The notes: generated from the sequence alone by a model not told the origin. Positions 9,739 to 18,310 are shown, numbered from the stretch's first letter. The stretch is 64,000 bases of DNA from Formosa sp. Hel1_31_208 (GCF_900104785.1 NZ_LT629733.1:528501-592500); one strand, 5' to 3'. A program made the numbers and translations.

Positions 9739-10172
9739 GCTTTTATCATTCCTGAAATATGTCCACGACAGACCAATTCTTCTTTATCGTTAAATAATTT
9801 GACCTTACATTTTAACTTATTAAATCTGAAGACCTCTTTTTCTGAAACAACCGTGACTTTCTCACCTGGATAAACTGGTAAAAAGAAATCTACATGGCTA
9901 GAAGTTAAAGCAATTTGTAGTGCATTGTCATTTGTAATTTGATCTTTCAGCATATAAATCCCTAAACACACCAATCCAATTTGTGCCATACATTCTGTGA
10001 GTATTACACCAGGAGTAACTGCATTGTCTTTGAAATGGCCATGATAAAAATACTCATCTGGTTTAAATGTATAGTTCCCTGTTACGTTTTCAGCAGAAAT
10101 CTTAGTTAAATCATCAACAAACAGAAATGGCGGCTGATATGGCAATAGGGTTTTTATTTGGTTTGATGTCAT
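9735..10172 (-). CDS. 3-hydroxyacyl-ACP dehydratase (FabZ-like hotdog fold)
   Basis: 145 aa hotdog-fold protein with the FabZ core: YQPPFLFVDD near the N-terminus, catalytic His in YHGHFKDN and the acidic residue in PGVILTECMAQIG. It dehydrates 3-hydroxyacyl-ACP to the trans-2-enoyl form. It overlaps the ketosynthase by 4 nt and is 3 nt from the reductase gene, so it is part of the same operon. Together with the KS, ACP and reductase it gives a nearly complete elongation module; only a ketoreductase and malonyl transferase are missing, and could be shared with housekeeping FabG and FabD. Confidence 0.88.
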   Translation of the reverse strand: MTSNQIKTLLPYQPPFLFVDDLTKISAENVTGNYTFKPDEYFYHGHFKDNAVTPGVILTECMAQIGLVCLGIYMLKDQITNDNALQIALTSSHVDFFLPVYPGEKVTVVSEKEVFRFNKLKCKVKLFNDKEELVCRGHISGMIKA

Positions 10173-10175
10173 TTG

Positions 10176-10973
10176 TTAACTTATATGTTCGCCTCCGTCT
10201 ACAGGAATTACACAACCATTGATCCAACCCGCTTCATCTTTACTTAACAAGTAAACCACGTTGGCCACATCTTCAGGTAGTGTTAATCGTTTATTCGGAT
10301 TTCGTTTTAACGTATGTTCTATCATTTTATCGCTACCTGGAATCATACGCAAAGAAGCTGTATCTGTTACTCCGGCTTGGATACAATTGGCTTTTATTCC
10401 ATAAGGAGCAAACTCTAGAGCAATATTTCTAGTGATGGCTTCTAAGGTTGCTTTAGCGGCTGATACAGCTGCATAATTCTTCCATGCTTTAGTGTTTCCT
10501 TCGCTTGTAAAGCTTATAATCCTGGCATCTTCAGTAAATAATTTAGCTTGAAAAATTGCTTTAGCCCAATCATATAAGCTAATCGCCATCGCATGTATTG
10601 TCAAACTAAAATCATCGGTTTTCAATGTTGGGTTTTCATCATCTAACATGGGCTTTAGATTGCCTTTAGCGACACTATGCACTAAGGTTCTAATTCCAGC
10701 TCCTTCATTCAAGGTGATTTTCAATTCTGAAATAATCTGTTCACGTTTTTCAGCTTTAAACGCATCTACATTATAGGCTTTAAACTGCACACCTGTCGTC
10801 TTAATAATTTTAAATTCTTCGTTAATTTGCGCTTCTTGCGATCTAGAATTTCGGTGTATAATACAGATATTCATGCCGTGTAGTGCCAATTTTTTAGCAG
10901 TGGCTAAACCTAATCCACTAGAACCTCCCAATACGAGTGCCCAATAGCCCTTATTTTGAAATTCATTTACCAT
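10176..10973 (-). CDS. SDR-family enoyl-ACP reductase-like protein (FabL/FabI type)
   Basis: 265 aa Rossmann protein with the cofactor loop GGSSGLG at ~16-22. The catalytic spacing is Tyr167-x6-Lys174 (NYAAVSAAK), the arrangement of enoyl-ACP reductases FabI and FabL, not the Tyr-x3-Lys of ketoreductases such as FabG. The segment after it (ATLEAITRNIALEFAPYGI) reads much like FabL. I therefore favour NAD(P)H-dependent enoyl-ACP reduction over ketoreduction, though automated annotation may say only SDR. It overlaps the type III PKS by 7 nt. In context it would saturate the chain after the FabZ-like step, giving an alkyl starter. Confidence 0.82.
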   Translation of the reverse strand: MVNEFQNKGYWALVLGGSSGLGLATAKKLALHGMNICIIHRNSRSQEAQINEEFKIIKTTGVQFKAYNVDAFKAEKREQIISELKITLNEGAGIRTLVHSVAKGNLKPMLDDENPTLKTDDFSLTIHAMAISLYDWAKAIFQAKLFTEDARIISFTSEGNTKAWKNYAAVSAAKATLEAITRNIALEFAPYGIKANCIQAGVTDTASLRMIPGSDKMIEHTLKRNPNKRLTLPEDVANVVYLLSKDEAGWINGCVIPVDGGEHIS

Positions 10974-12019
10974 TCTAATAATATACGTTGTGCTGAAAAT
11001 CCAGGTCCAAAACTTAGCATTAGTCCTTTTTCTCCTTTTTTTAATTGCTTATCCATAAACCGCTCTAACACATATAACACTGTTGCGCTACTCATATTGC
11101 CATATAATTTAAGAACTTCTTTTGTGTCATCAATATTCTTGCCAAGAGATCCAAATAAGTCTTCAACGGTTTGAACGATTTTCTTACCTCCAGGATGAAA
11201 AATTAAATGATCAATAGCTTCAATTGTCATCCCATTTCGTTCTAAAAATGGGTGGACTATTTTAGGGAAATGTGCCGATATGGTTTCTGGAACGGCCTTA
11301 TCTAAAATCATTTGTAAACCTGTATTCACCAATTTAAAGCCCATCATGGTTTCAGCATCATAGAAATGATACATGGCCTCATCTAAAATTTTAGGGCCTA
11401 CTTCGTCTTCATAAGAGGATAAAATCACACTTGCTGCACCATCTCCAAAAATAGCAGCACTTACAATATTCACCATAGAATAATCATCAAGTTGAAAGGT
11501 TGCTGTTGGTGATTCAACCGCAATTACTGCCGCACGTTTATTAGGATTCGCTTTTAAAAAGTTCTTCGCATAAATAATTCCTGAAACTCCAGCCGCACAA
11601 CCCATTTCTGTGACAGGTAAACGCACAATATCTTGTTTCATTTTTAAACTATTGATGAGATACGCATCCATTGACGGAATCATAATTCCGGTACAACTGA
11701 CAGTTATGATATAATCAATGTCGCTGGCCGCAAGGTTGACTTTATTTAAAGCTTTCACCAAGGATTGTTCTGCTAATTTCACGACTTCTCGAGAATAGAT
11801 ATCGTTTTTCTCCTGGAATGATGTTTTGGTAAAAACCTCTTCAGCATCCATAATAGAATAACGTCTATCAACGCCTGCATTTTCAAAAAGTTTAATCACT
11901 TTTCGTTGAAATCTTTGGTCCTGATCAGCTAACCACAGATTTAGATAAGGCATAATATCTTTTGTTTCTCTAGTATGTTTCGGGAGTTGCTTTGCTACAC
12001 TTGTTATTTTTACACTCAT
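10967..12019 (-). CDS. Type III polyketide synthase (chalcone/stilbene synthase family)
   Basis: 350 aa from the ATG at 12019, which overlaps the methyltransferase stop as ATGA; an in-frame ATG at 12067 would overlap that gene by 52 nt and is less likely. The CHS triad is complete: Cys141 in TEMGCAAG, His275 in FHPGGKKIV and Asn308 in YGNMSSATV. FGDGAASV and the C-terminal SFGPGF loop are family features. Such enzymes extend an acyl starter with malonyl-CoA and cyclise it to pyrones or resorcinols. Next to its own ACP, KS, DH and ER it most likely uses a long alkyl starter, as in bacterial alkylpyrone/alkylresorcinol synthases. The product is not predictable from sequence alone. Confidence 0.93.
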   Translation of the reverse strand: MSVKITSVAKQLPKHTRETKDIMPYLNLWLADQDQRFQRKVIKLFENAGVDRRYSIMDAEEVFTKTSFQEKNDIYSREVVKLAEQSLVKALNKVNLAASDIDYIITVSCTGIMIPSMDAYLINSLKMKQDIVRLPVTEMGCAAGVSGIIYAKNFLKANPNKRAAVIAVESPTATFQLDDYSMVNIVSAAIFGDGAASVILSSYEDEVGPKILDEAMYHFYDAETMMGFKLVNTGLQMILDKAVPETISAHFPKIVHPFLERNGMTIEAIDHLIFHPGGKKIVQTVEDLFGSLGKNIDDTKEVLKLYGNMSSATVLYVLERFMDKQLKKGEKGLMLSFGPGFSAQRILLEW

Positions 12020-12735
12020 ATATTTTTTTGATTCAATATCCATTGGAAACGGAATGCCCATTTCCATCTAATCTGATAATTGGTCTTTAATTCTTTTGAA
12101 ATCGCCATTAATTCTTGTCTTTTAAATCCTCTCAATACTGATGTCAAACCATCCTCAACAATCGTTCTGTTTCTAATAGTTAGTGACAACAACTTAAATA
12201 AATAGTAGGCGAGTTTGTGGCGATGTAAATCATTTACAACGATGCCATATCGTGCTTTTTTTAATACTGGCTTCAAAAAAGACACCAATTCAACTTCTTT
12301 AAAATGATGTAAAAACAAAGTCGTTAAGACGACATCATAATCTAGTTTTTTAAACTCTTGAGAAAAAATATCAATAGTTCTAAATGTAATGTCTTCATAA
12401 TCAGCTGATGATGCGATGGCGTAATCTATAGTATGTTGATTTGCATCAATACCTACTAATTGAAATTGGAATCCATTTCGTTTCCCGTAGAGTGACACCT
12501 CTCTTAGAATGTCACCTCCACCGCAGCCCAAATCTACTATGGTTATAGGTTGAGATTTATCGTGATGTAATAAGACTTTTTGAAGCCCTTTAATGGTCAC
12601 TTTATTTCCACCTAACCACTGGTTAATTTTAGCTAGTTTATCTAAAGCATCATGTAGAATTGGACCACTATAATTCAAATCGTCCATAATCTCCTCTTTT
12701 TCGCTCCTATATTTTGTGCTAACTAATAAACTCAT
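12016..12735 (-). CDS. Class I SAM-dependent methyltransferase of the type III PKS operon
   Basis: 239 aa. Motif I VDLGCGGGDIL binds S-adenosylmethionine; an acidic residue follows in VGIDANQ and the motif II/III region (DYDVVLTTLFLHHF) resembles UbiE/Coq5-type enzymes. It is coupled by 4-nt overlaps both to the FAD oxidoreductase upstream and the PKS downstream. Position suggests O- or C-methylation of the polyketide product, comparable in logic (not in methyltransferase family) to the Bacillus bpsAB and Streptomyces srsABC gene sets. Substrate is inferred. Confidence 0.87.
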   Translation of the reverse strand: MSLLVSTKYRSEKEEIMDDLNYSGPILHDALDKLAKINQWLGGNKVTIKGLQKVLLHHDKSQPITIVDLGCGGGDILREVSLYGKRNGFQFQLVGIDANQHTIDYAIASSADYEDITFRTIDIFSQEFKKLDYDVVLTTLFLHHFKEVELVSFLKPVLKKARYGIVVNDLHRHKLAYYLFKLLSLTIRNRTIVEDGLTSVLRGFKRQELMAISKELKTNYQIRWKWAFRFQWILNQKNI

Positions 12736-13871
12736 TCTACCTGCATTACTTTACCATGTGTGCGCTTTATAATATAGGGTAACACCCATGGGGTCCATTT
12801 TAATACTTGCATTAAAGCTTCTGAAAGCTTAGGTTGATTAAATATATTCGCTACTAAGCGACCTGTAGATAATCGGGATTTAAACGTCGTATTCCATTCT
12901 CTAAGATACTCTTTTTCTAGTGCTTCACGACTCATAATTTCACCATTAAACCACTTTAAAATTAATAAGGACGCCATTTGCGCGCTTTTTAGCGCCATAC
13001 CCATTCCGTTACCACATAAGGGATGAATCAATGCGGCAGTATCTCCACACATGAGTATATGGTTTTCAACAGGTTTTTTATCTTCAAATGAAATTTGACT
13101 TATAGTAAGCGGCTCCTCGAAAAGCGGTGTTGTCGTGTCAAAAATGGATTTGAGGTATTGATTTTTAAATATAACATTCTGTTGAAAGTCATCAATATCT
13201 TTATACTTTTTAAATGATTTGAATGCTGTGATATAACATAAATTAATTCTATCGTCTTCTACTTTTGATACGCCGCAATAGCCTCCTTCAAAATTATGAA
13301 GAGCCACCAAATCATCTGGAAATTCTCCTTTAACATGAGTTTTCACAGCTAAATATGGCGATTTATTCTTTATAAACTGTCTATTCAGTTTAACATCCAA
13401 ATTTGAACGTTTACCAAAAGCGCCAATAACAATTTTAGATGTATAGCGCCTGCGATCTTTTGTAATTACGGTAAATAAATCGTTATCAAATTGAATGTCT
13501 TCTACCAAATCCTGAATTAAAACCGCACCGCAATCTGTCGCTTTCTTAACTAATGCATGATCAATACAAAACCGACTAATCCCAAAGCCACCAAGGGGTA
13601 AGGTTGCAGACACTAACTTATTATTCGTTGTAGATAGTTGAAATTTATCAATTTTTTTAGCGCCGAGATCAAACACATCGATTTCAAGAAAATTTAAATA
13701 TGGTAAGACTTCATTAGAGATGTATTCTCCACAAACCTTGTGCCTTGGATAGCTGTGTTTTTCGATGACTAAAACACTCAAGTTTTCCATTGATAAATGA
13801 ATAGCACTAGATAAACCAGCTAATCCACCACCAACAATAATCACATCAGGTTGTAATGTTTGCTGACTCAA
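12732..13871 (-). CDS. FAD-dependent oxidoreductase (geranylgeranyl reductase / aromatic hydroxylase-like)
   Basis: 379 aa. N-terminal dinucleotide-binding motif DVIIVGGGLAGLSSAIHLS, a KVCGEYIS segment as in geranylgeranyl-reductase-like flavoproteins, and the FAD ribityl motif CGDTAALIHPLCGNGMGMA at ~275-293. The start appears to be TTG at 13871, 4 nt after the YceI gene. A tailoring role on the polyketide is likely: ring hydroxylation or oxidation toward a quinone, or double-bond reduction. The family does both and I cannot choose. It belongs to the same operon by overlap. Confidence 0.86.
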   Translation of the reverse strand: MSQQTLQPDVIIVGGGLAGLSSAIHLSMENLSVLVIEKHSYPRHKVCGEYISNEVLPYLNFLEIDVFDLGAKKIDKFQLSTTNNKLVSATLPLGGFGISRFCIDHALVKKATDCGAVLIQDLVEDIQFDNDLFTVITKDRRRYTSKIVIGAFGKRSNLDVKLNRQFIKNKSPYLAVKTHVKGEFPDDLVALHNFEGGYCGVSKVEDDRINLCYITAFKSFKKYKDIDDFQQNVIFKNQYLKSIFDTTTPLFEEPLTISQISFEDKKPVENHILMCGDTAALIHPLCGNGMGMALKSAQMASLLILKWFNGEIMSREALEKEYLREWNTTFKSRLSTGRLVANIFNQPKLSEALMQVLKWTPWVLPYIIKRTHGKVMQVE

Positions 13872-13875
13872 GGCT

Positions 13876-14412
13876 CTAATTTTTAAATAGATAATTAACC
13901 CTAATCTTTACTGTATTTGACAAGATGAGACTCCCGCCTCCAACATCAAAATCTCGTCTATTTATTTCGAAATTGCTGCGTAATTTAAAACTATTAATAT
14001 CGCCAATAATCTCAATAGGAATCTTCATTGCTTTAGTAATCCCTTTGATGGTAAGGTTAACTAAAGCGTCATAGGTGGTTTCAGAAACTTTTTGAAATGA
14101 CGTTACTTTTAAAGTTATTTCAGGGTAGTTTTCCACATCAAAAAAATCATCTTTTAATAAATGCGCGTCGCGTTTCTTATTATCTGTATCAATCGAGCCT
14201 GTATCAACGGTCCCGTATAGTAACCAATTCGAACTATCGTCGCTGGTGAAATTAGTTGTAATTGAAGCTTTTTTGAAATAGCCATCCACATTAATACCGA
14301 GGTTTCTTATTTTGAAATCTACAGTAATTTCGGTGGTTTTAGTCTGTGCCAAGGAGGTCAACGAGACTGCTAAACTCACAATTAGCATTATAATCGAGTG
14401 TGTCTTTTTCAT
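13876..14412 (-). CDS. YceI-family periplasmic lipid-binding protein, first gene of PKS operon
   Basis: 178 aa with a Sec signal peptide (cleavage after SLTSLAQ). The remainder is a YceI-like beta barrel (lipocalin-like fold; residues such as SIDTDNKKRDAHLLKDDFF resemble the family's conserved core). Characterised YceI proteins bind long isoprenoids or amphipathic lipids. The gene is 4 nt upstream of the FAD oxidoreductase in the same direction, so the product may carry or sense the lipid made by the operon; this is inference. A -7-like box (TATCTTTA) lies 4 nt before the ATG and no other promoter-sized gap exists downstream, making this the likely operon leader. Confidence 0.85.
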   Translation of the reverse strand: MKKTHSIIMLIVSLAVSLTSLAQTKTTEITVDFKIRNLGINVDGYFKKASITTNFTSDDSSNWLLYGTVDTGSIDTDNKKRDAHLLKDDFFDVENYPEITLKVTSFQKVSETTYDALVNLTIKGITKAMKIPIEIIGDINSFKLRSNFEINRRDFDVGGGSLILSNTVKIRVNYLFKN

Positions 14413-14416
14413 GTAT

Positions 14417-14424
14417 TAAAGATA
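14417..14424 (-). promoter_or_regulatory. Candidate promoter (-7 box) of the PKS operon
   Basis: On the minus strand TATCTTTA (one mismatch to TAnnTTTG) lies 4 nt before the YceI ATG at 14412, with TTTT 20 nt further upstream in the -33 position. It sits in the 36-bp gap to the Gre-like gene, the last gap that can hold a promoter before the overlapping operon. Confidence 0.4.
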
Positions 14425-14448
14425 CGCTGAAATTGATTAAGATTAAAA

Positions 14449-14904
14449 CTAGATGACCTTGAGTATTTGAAAAGATTGATCTCTAAATTGAATCTTATCA
14501 CCTACCGTCTTACCTAAAAGTAATTGGGCAATTGGTGTTTGGGCTGAAATGGCAAAATAACTGGCACTATCTATTTCTAATTCTCCAGCGCTTATTGCTA
14601 TAAAATAATTGACTTTAGTTGTGATCACTACACTTCCCATTACAATATTTGTTGAAGTTGTATGGATATCAATTTTACGCAACGACTGATTTGTTTTCTG
14701 GATTTCTGCTAATTGTTGGCCTGCTTTTTCCCGTTCTAGCTGAATCATGGCGCGACCTGTTTCATGTTTATCCCCAGCTGAACTCTTCGTTTCCGATTGT
14801 AAGGCAGCCTGTAGTTCAGTAATCATCTTTTGAACAGCGATTAGCCGATCATCTAAAAAAAATTGGCACGCCTCAAATAATAATGGTTTTAGATTATTGC
14901 TCAT
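14449..14904 (-). CDS. GreA/GreB-like transcription elongation factor family protein
   Basis: About 151 aa. The N-terminal helical region includes GDKHETGRAMIQLEREKAGQQL, resembling the acidic tip and second helix of the Gre coiled coil. The C-terminal FKBP-like domain includes VMGSVVITTKVNYFIAIS, AQTPIAQLLLGKTVGDKI and FQILKVI. Starts at 14904 or 14910 (ATG) or 14913 (GTG) are possible; all overlap the mtgA stop. Gre proteins rescue backtracked RNA polymerase, but this is a divergent member. Such proteins are sometimes mislabelled 3-oxoacyl-ACP synthase in flavobacterial genomes. It is cotranscribed with mtgA. Confidence 0.72.
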   Translation of the reverse strand: MSNNLKPLLFEACQFFLDDRLIAVQKMITELQAALQSETKSSAGDKHETGRAMIQLEREKAGQQLAEIQKTNQSLRKIDIHTTSTNIVMGSVVITTKVNYFIAISAGELEIDSASYFAISAQTPIAQLLLGKTVGDKIQFRDQSFQILKVI

Positions 14905-15601
14905 TATCATCACGTTTAGGATATGTTAACGTTCCAAAATAATTCATTTGTTTTACAATCCATCCTTTTCGACCCTCAATATAAGTTGTAGTAGGGTTTG
15001 CTTTATATCTCAAAGGATTTGGCAAAATAGCCGCAATTGCAACGGCTTCATATCTTGACAAGTGACTTGCCGGTTTTTTAAACCAGTATCGTGCAGCCGC
15101 TTCTACACCATAGATTCCTGGACCCATTTCAATACTATTGAGATAGACTTCCATGATTCGTTCTTTGCTCCAAATAAGTTCTATAAGAAATGTAAAATAA
15201 GTCTCTAGACCTTTACGCAGCCAACTGCGGCCTGGCCATAAAAAAACATTTTTAGCAGTTTGTTGGCTAATTGTACTAGCGCCTTTTATAGACTTTCCTT
15301 TTTTATTATTTTCGTAAGCTTTTTCTATAGCTTTAATATCAAAACCGTGATGTTTTAAGAAAGTCTGATCTTCGCTACAAATCACTGCTAACTGCATATC
15401 TGTTGGGATTTGATCAATAGAAACCCAATTGTGTTCCCATTCTTTTTTATTGTCATCTGATTGTTCTATATTTCGAATCACCATTAAAGGCGTTATAGGC
15501 ACCGGAGCCCATTTAAAAACTACTACGAGGAGTATTGACGCTATAAAAACCCAAAATAGTGTTTTGAACAGCAATTTAAGTATGCCTCGAATAATTTTCA
15601 T
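14894..15601 (-). CDS. mtgA: Monofunctional biosynthetic peptidoglycan transglycosylase
   Basis: 235 aa, family GT51 only. One N-terminal transmembrane helix (~8-28) anchors it in the inner membrane. Conserved GT51 motifs: SEDQTFLKHHGFD with the catalytic Glu, GASTISQQTAKNVFLW, and KERIMEVYLNSIEMGPGIYGVEAAARYWF. It polymerises lipid II into glycan strands without a transpeptidase domain. Its ATG overlaps the stop of the FAD oxidoreductase upstream (ATGA). Confidence 0.94.
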   Translation of the reverse strand: MKIIRGILKLLFKTLFWVFIASILLVVVFKWAPVPITPLMVIRNIEQSDDNKKEWEHNWVSIDQIPTDMQLAVICSEDQTFLKHHGFDIKAIEKAYENNKKGKSIKGASTISQQTAKNVFLWPGRSWLRKGLETYFTFLIELIWSKERIMEVYLNSIEMGPGIYGVEAAARYWFKKPASHLSRYEAVAIAAILPNPLRYKANPTTTYIEGRKGWIVKQMNYFGTLTYPKRDDNEQ

Positions 15602-16713
15602 TGTATGACTAAATTGGCTAAATCTTTACCCACTAAACTACCAATAGCAACTCCCATGCCACCCAAACGAACCCCACAATAGACGTGATTACTTAAGTGT
15701 TTTACAATAGGGTTTTTCTGTTGACCTACTCCCATTATACCACTCCATCGCTGATCAATTTCAAAAGATGTATTTGGTAGAATGGTGGTTTTTAGTAGGT
15801 CTTCTAACTTATCTTGGATTAATTGAGTTTGAATCAATTCTGTTGTTTCTTCTCCTTTAAAATCGAGATTTCTTCCACCGCCAAGGAGGATGCGATTATC
15901 AATATTTCGAAAGTAATAATAGCCTTGATCTAGGTGAAACGTCCCTTTGATTTCTAGGTTTTGAATTGGCTTTGTGATAAGTACTTGTGCTCTTGCTGGT
16001 TTTACTTCGGAAATATCTAAGGCCGAAGCAAATCCATTAGTTGCTATTAATAATTTAGAGGTTGAAAATTCAAATTGATTGGTTTTTATCTTAACGGAAT
16101 TTGAATCTTCTGAAAAATGCTCAACGTTAATACTATTTAATATTTTTATTCCTGCATTCAATACCAAATGTGTCAACGACACCATCATTTTTCCGGTGTC
16201 TATTTGGCCTTCAAATTGATTAAAACTCAAAGTATCTTTACAGTTTTTAAACCCAAACCTATTTTCCTTAAAACTGAATACCTCTTGATTAAAAAGTGGT
16301 TTTAACAGGCGATTGACGCGTTGTTTTTCGGCTTGACAATGTTCATATAAATCATTGGCTTCTGAAAACAATTCGTAGCCACCTAGCTGTAAATAATCTA
16401 TATTTTGATCTCCTAAAGTTTCGCGGAGCAACCGTAAGCCATCAATACGTTTTTTTACCAGCTGAAAGACTACTGATTCTGAGTGTGAATTGAGGTCGTC
16501 AATAATTTCACTGAGGCTGCCAAAACATGCAAATCCAGCGTTTTTAGTACTGGCTCCTTGTGGTAGCATCCCACGTTCTAGAACAAGAATGTTTGCTTTA
16601 GGAAAGCGCTTTTTTAACTGTAATGCACAATTTAAACCTACAATTCCACTTCCTACAATGGTATAGTCAACATTAGTAAGCCAAGATTTTATTTCCCAAT
16701 AACTAAAATTCAT
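15598..16713 (-). CDS. FAD-dependent amino acid oxidase-like protein (DAO family)
   Basis: 371 aa. It opens with a Rossmann FAD motif (VDYTIVGSGIVGLNCALQLKK) followed by VLERG, has a DAO-type ASTKNAGFACFGS loop at ~50-70, a central substrate domain and a C-terminal GVRLGGMGVAIGSLVGKDLA motif contacting FAD. It resembles glycine or D-amino acid oxidase and DadA-like proteins; substrate is unknown. It is translationally coupled to mtgA, which might hint at D-amino acid handling near the cell wall, but this is speculation. Confidence 0.82.
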   Translation of the reverse strand: MNFSYWEIKSWLTNVDYTIVGSGIVGLNCALQLKKRFPKANILVLERGMLPQGASTKNAGFACFGSLSEIIDDLNSHSESVVFQLVKKRIDGLRLLRETLGDQNIDYLQLGGYELFSEANDLYEHCQAEKQRVNRLLKPLFNQEVFSFKENRFGFKNCKDTLSFNQFEGQIDTGKMMVSLTHLVLNAGIKILNSINVEHFSEDSNSVKIKTNQFEFSTSKLLIATNGFASALDISEVKPARAQVLITKPIQNLEIKGTFHLDQGYYYFRNIDNRILLGGGRNLDFKGEETTELIQTQLIQDKLEDLLKTTILPNTSFEIDQRWSGIMGVGQQKNPIVKHLSNHVYCGVRLGGMGVAIGSLVGKDLANLVIQ

Positions 16714-16766
16714 GGTACTAATTTACTAGTTTTTCTGTTAAGGATGGAGCGATTTGTTTGAGCTCT

Positions 16767-16784
16767 CCCGATAGTTATCGGGAA
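16767..16784. repeat. Perfect intergenic palindrome TCCCGATA-GT-TATCGGGA
   Basis: An 8-bp inverted repeat with a 2-nt centre, flanked by GAGCTC and by AGCGAGTAGCGAGAGC, in the gap between the DAO-like gene and accC. From memory such CCCGATA/TATCGGG palindromes recur between genes in Flavobacteriaceae; here there is one copy. Confidence 0.6.
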
Positions 16785-16837
16785 GCGAGTAGCGAGAGCC
16801 TGACCCTTTGCCGCTTGAGCAAAAAAGGGGAACAGCA

Positions 16838-16874
16838 TAAAAAAACTCCGAATGATGTGTTTTCGGAGTTTTTA
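16838..16874 (-). terminator. Rho-independent terminator of accC
   Basis: AAAAACTCCGA / TCGGAGTTTTT stem with an 11-nt loop, 4 nt after the accC stop; on the minus strand it ends in a T run. Confidence 0.88.
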
Positions 16875-16877
16875 TAA

Positions 16878-18227
16878 TTAATCTTCTTCTGGTTGTATTT
16901 CGAAATCCTCCATGAACTTAGTGGTGTAGTTCCCAGCTAAATAATCTGGATGCTCCATTAGTTGTCTATGGAATGGAATAGTTGTTTTGATCCCTTCAAT
17001 AACGAATTCATCTAATGCACGTTTCATTTTGTTAATCGCTTCTTCACGTGTTTGTGCAGTGGTAATCAACTTTGCAATCATAGAATCATAATTTGGCGGA
17101 ATCACGTAACCTGCATACACGTGTGTATCTAGTCTCACACCATGGCCTCCTGGTGCATGCAATGTTGTAATCCGTCCTGGTGATGGTCTAAATTCGTTAA
17201 ATGGATCTTCGGCATTGATACGACACTCTATAGAATGTAGTTGTGGTAAATAATTTTTTCCTGAAATTGGCACGCCTGCAGCCACTAAAATCTGTTCGCG
17301 AATTAAATCAAAATCAATAACTTGTTCTGTTATTGGGTGCTCTACTTGGATACGTGTATTCATTTCCATAAAGTAGAAATTACGATGTTTATCTACTAAA
17401 AACTCTACGGTTCCAGCACCTTCGTATTTAATAAACTCGGCAGCTTTGACAGCAGCTTTACCCATTTTATCACGTAACGCTTTCGTCATAAATGGCGAAG
17501 GAACTTCTTCGGTTAATTTTTGATGACGACGCTGTATAGAGCAATCGCGTTCAGATAAATGACAGGCTCTACCTGTAGAATCACCTACAATTTGAATTTC
17601 AATATGACGCGGTTCTTCAATGAGTTTTTCCATGTACATACCATCATTTCCAAAGGCTGCTTTAGATTCTTGTCTGGCAGAATCCCAAGCATCTTTTAAA
17701 TCTTCAGGTTTCCAAACCGCACGCATTCCTTTTCCTCCACCTCCTGCAGTTGCTTTAAGCATAACTGGATATCCTGTTTCTTTTGCTAGTTTTTCACACT
17801 CTTTAAAATCTGCTATAATACCATCACTACCTGGAACACATGGAACGCCAGCCGCTTTCATAGTTGCTTTAGCAGTCGCTTTATCTCCCATTTTAGAAAT
17901 CATCTCTTCTGAAGCTCCAATAAATTTAATATTATGCTCTTCACAGATTTTAGAAAACTTAGCGTTTTCTGATAAAAACCCATAACCGGGATGAATTGCA
18001 TCAGCATTTGTAATTTCTGCTGCAGCTATTACAGATGATATTTTAAGATATGATTCACTACTTGATGGTGGGCCAATACAAACGGCTTCATCTGCAAACT
18101 TAACGTGCAAGCTTTCGGCATCTGCTGTTGAATATATAGCAACCGTTTTGATACCCATCTCTTTACAAGTTCTTATAACACGAAGTGCTATTTCACCTCT
18201 ATTGGCAATCAATATTTTTTTAAACAT
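16878..18227 (-). CDS. accC: Acetyl-CoA carboxylase, biotin carboxylase subunit
   Basis: 449 aa, the normal AccC length. It carries the biotin carboxylase N-domain ([23 protein letters not shown]), the ATP-grasp Gly-rich loop [10 protein letters not shown], the Mg site [14 protein letters not shown] and the C-terminal domain ([16 protein letters not shown]). It carboxylates biotin on AccB using bicarbonate and ATP, the first half-reaction of malonyl-CoA formation. It follows fabH and accB, and its product malonyl-CoA would feed both housekeeping lipids and the type III PKS about 3 kb away. Confidence 0.97.
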   Translation of the reverse strand: MFKKILIANRGEIALRVIRTCKEMGIKTVAIYSTADAESLHVKFADEAVCIGPPSSSESYLKISSVIAAAEITNADAIHPGYGFLSENAKFSKICEEHNIKFIGASEEMISKMGDKATAKATMKAAGVPCVPGSDGIIADFKECEKLAKETGYPVMLKATAGGGGKGMRAVWKPEDLKDAWDSARQESKAAFGNDGMYMEKLIEEPRHIEIQIVGDSTGRACHLSERDCSIQRRHQKLTEEVPSPFMTKALRDKMGKAAVKAAEFIKYEGAGTVEFLVDKHRNFYFMEMNTRIQVEHPITEQVIDFDLIREQILVAAGVPISGKNYLPQLHSIECRINAEDPFNEFRPSPGRITTLHAPGGHGVRLDTHVYAGYVIPPNYDSMIAKLITTAQTREEAINKMKRALDEFVIEGIKTTIPFHRQLMEHPDYLAGNYTTKFMEDFEIQPEED

Positions 18228-18262
18228 AACTTCTTTTTTAAAAATTCATTTTCCAAGCATCA

Positions 18263-18302
18263 AATTCCAATGATATAAATTTGAAATTTGTGGATTGGAA
18301 TT
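18263..18302. other. Inverted repeat in the accB-accC spacer
   Basis: AATTCCAAT (18263-18271) and ATTGGAATT (18294-18302) can form a 9-bp stem in the 83-bp gap between accB and accC. It lacks a T run, so it could be an RNA-processing or attenuating hairpin rather than a terminator. Confidence 0.4.
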
Positions 18303-18310
18303 TTCAATTG

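Noticed and set aside
12020..12067. Longer N-terminus of the type III PKS
   Set aside because: It would overlap the methyltransferase by 52 nt and add residues unlike the family; the ATGA overlap at 12019 is typical of this operon.
14449..14904. 3-oxoacyl-ACP synthase label for the Gre-like protein
   Set aside because: No condensing-enzyme motif; the C-terminal domain resembles the Gre FKBP-like fold.
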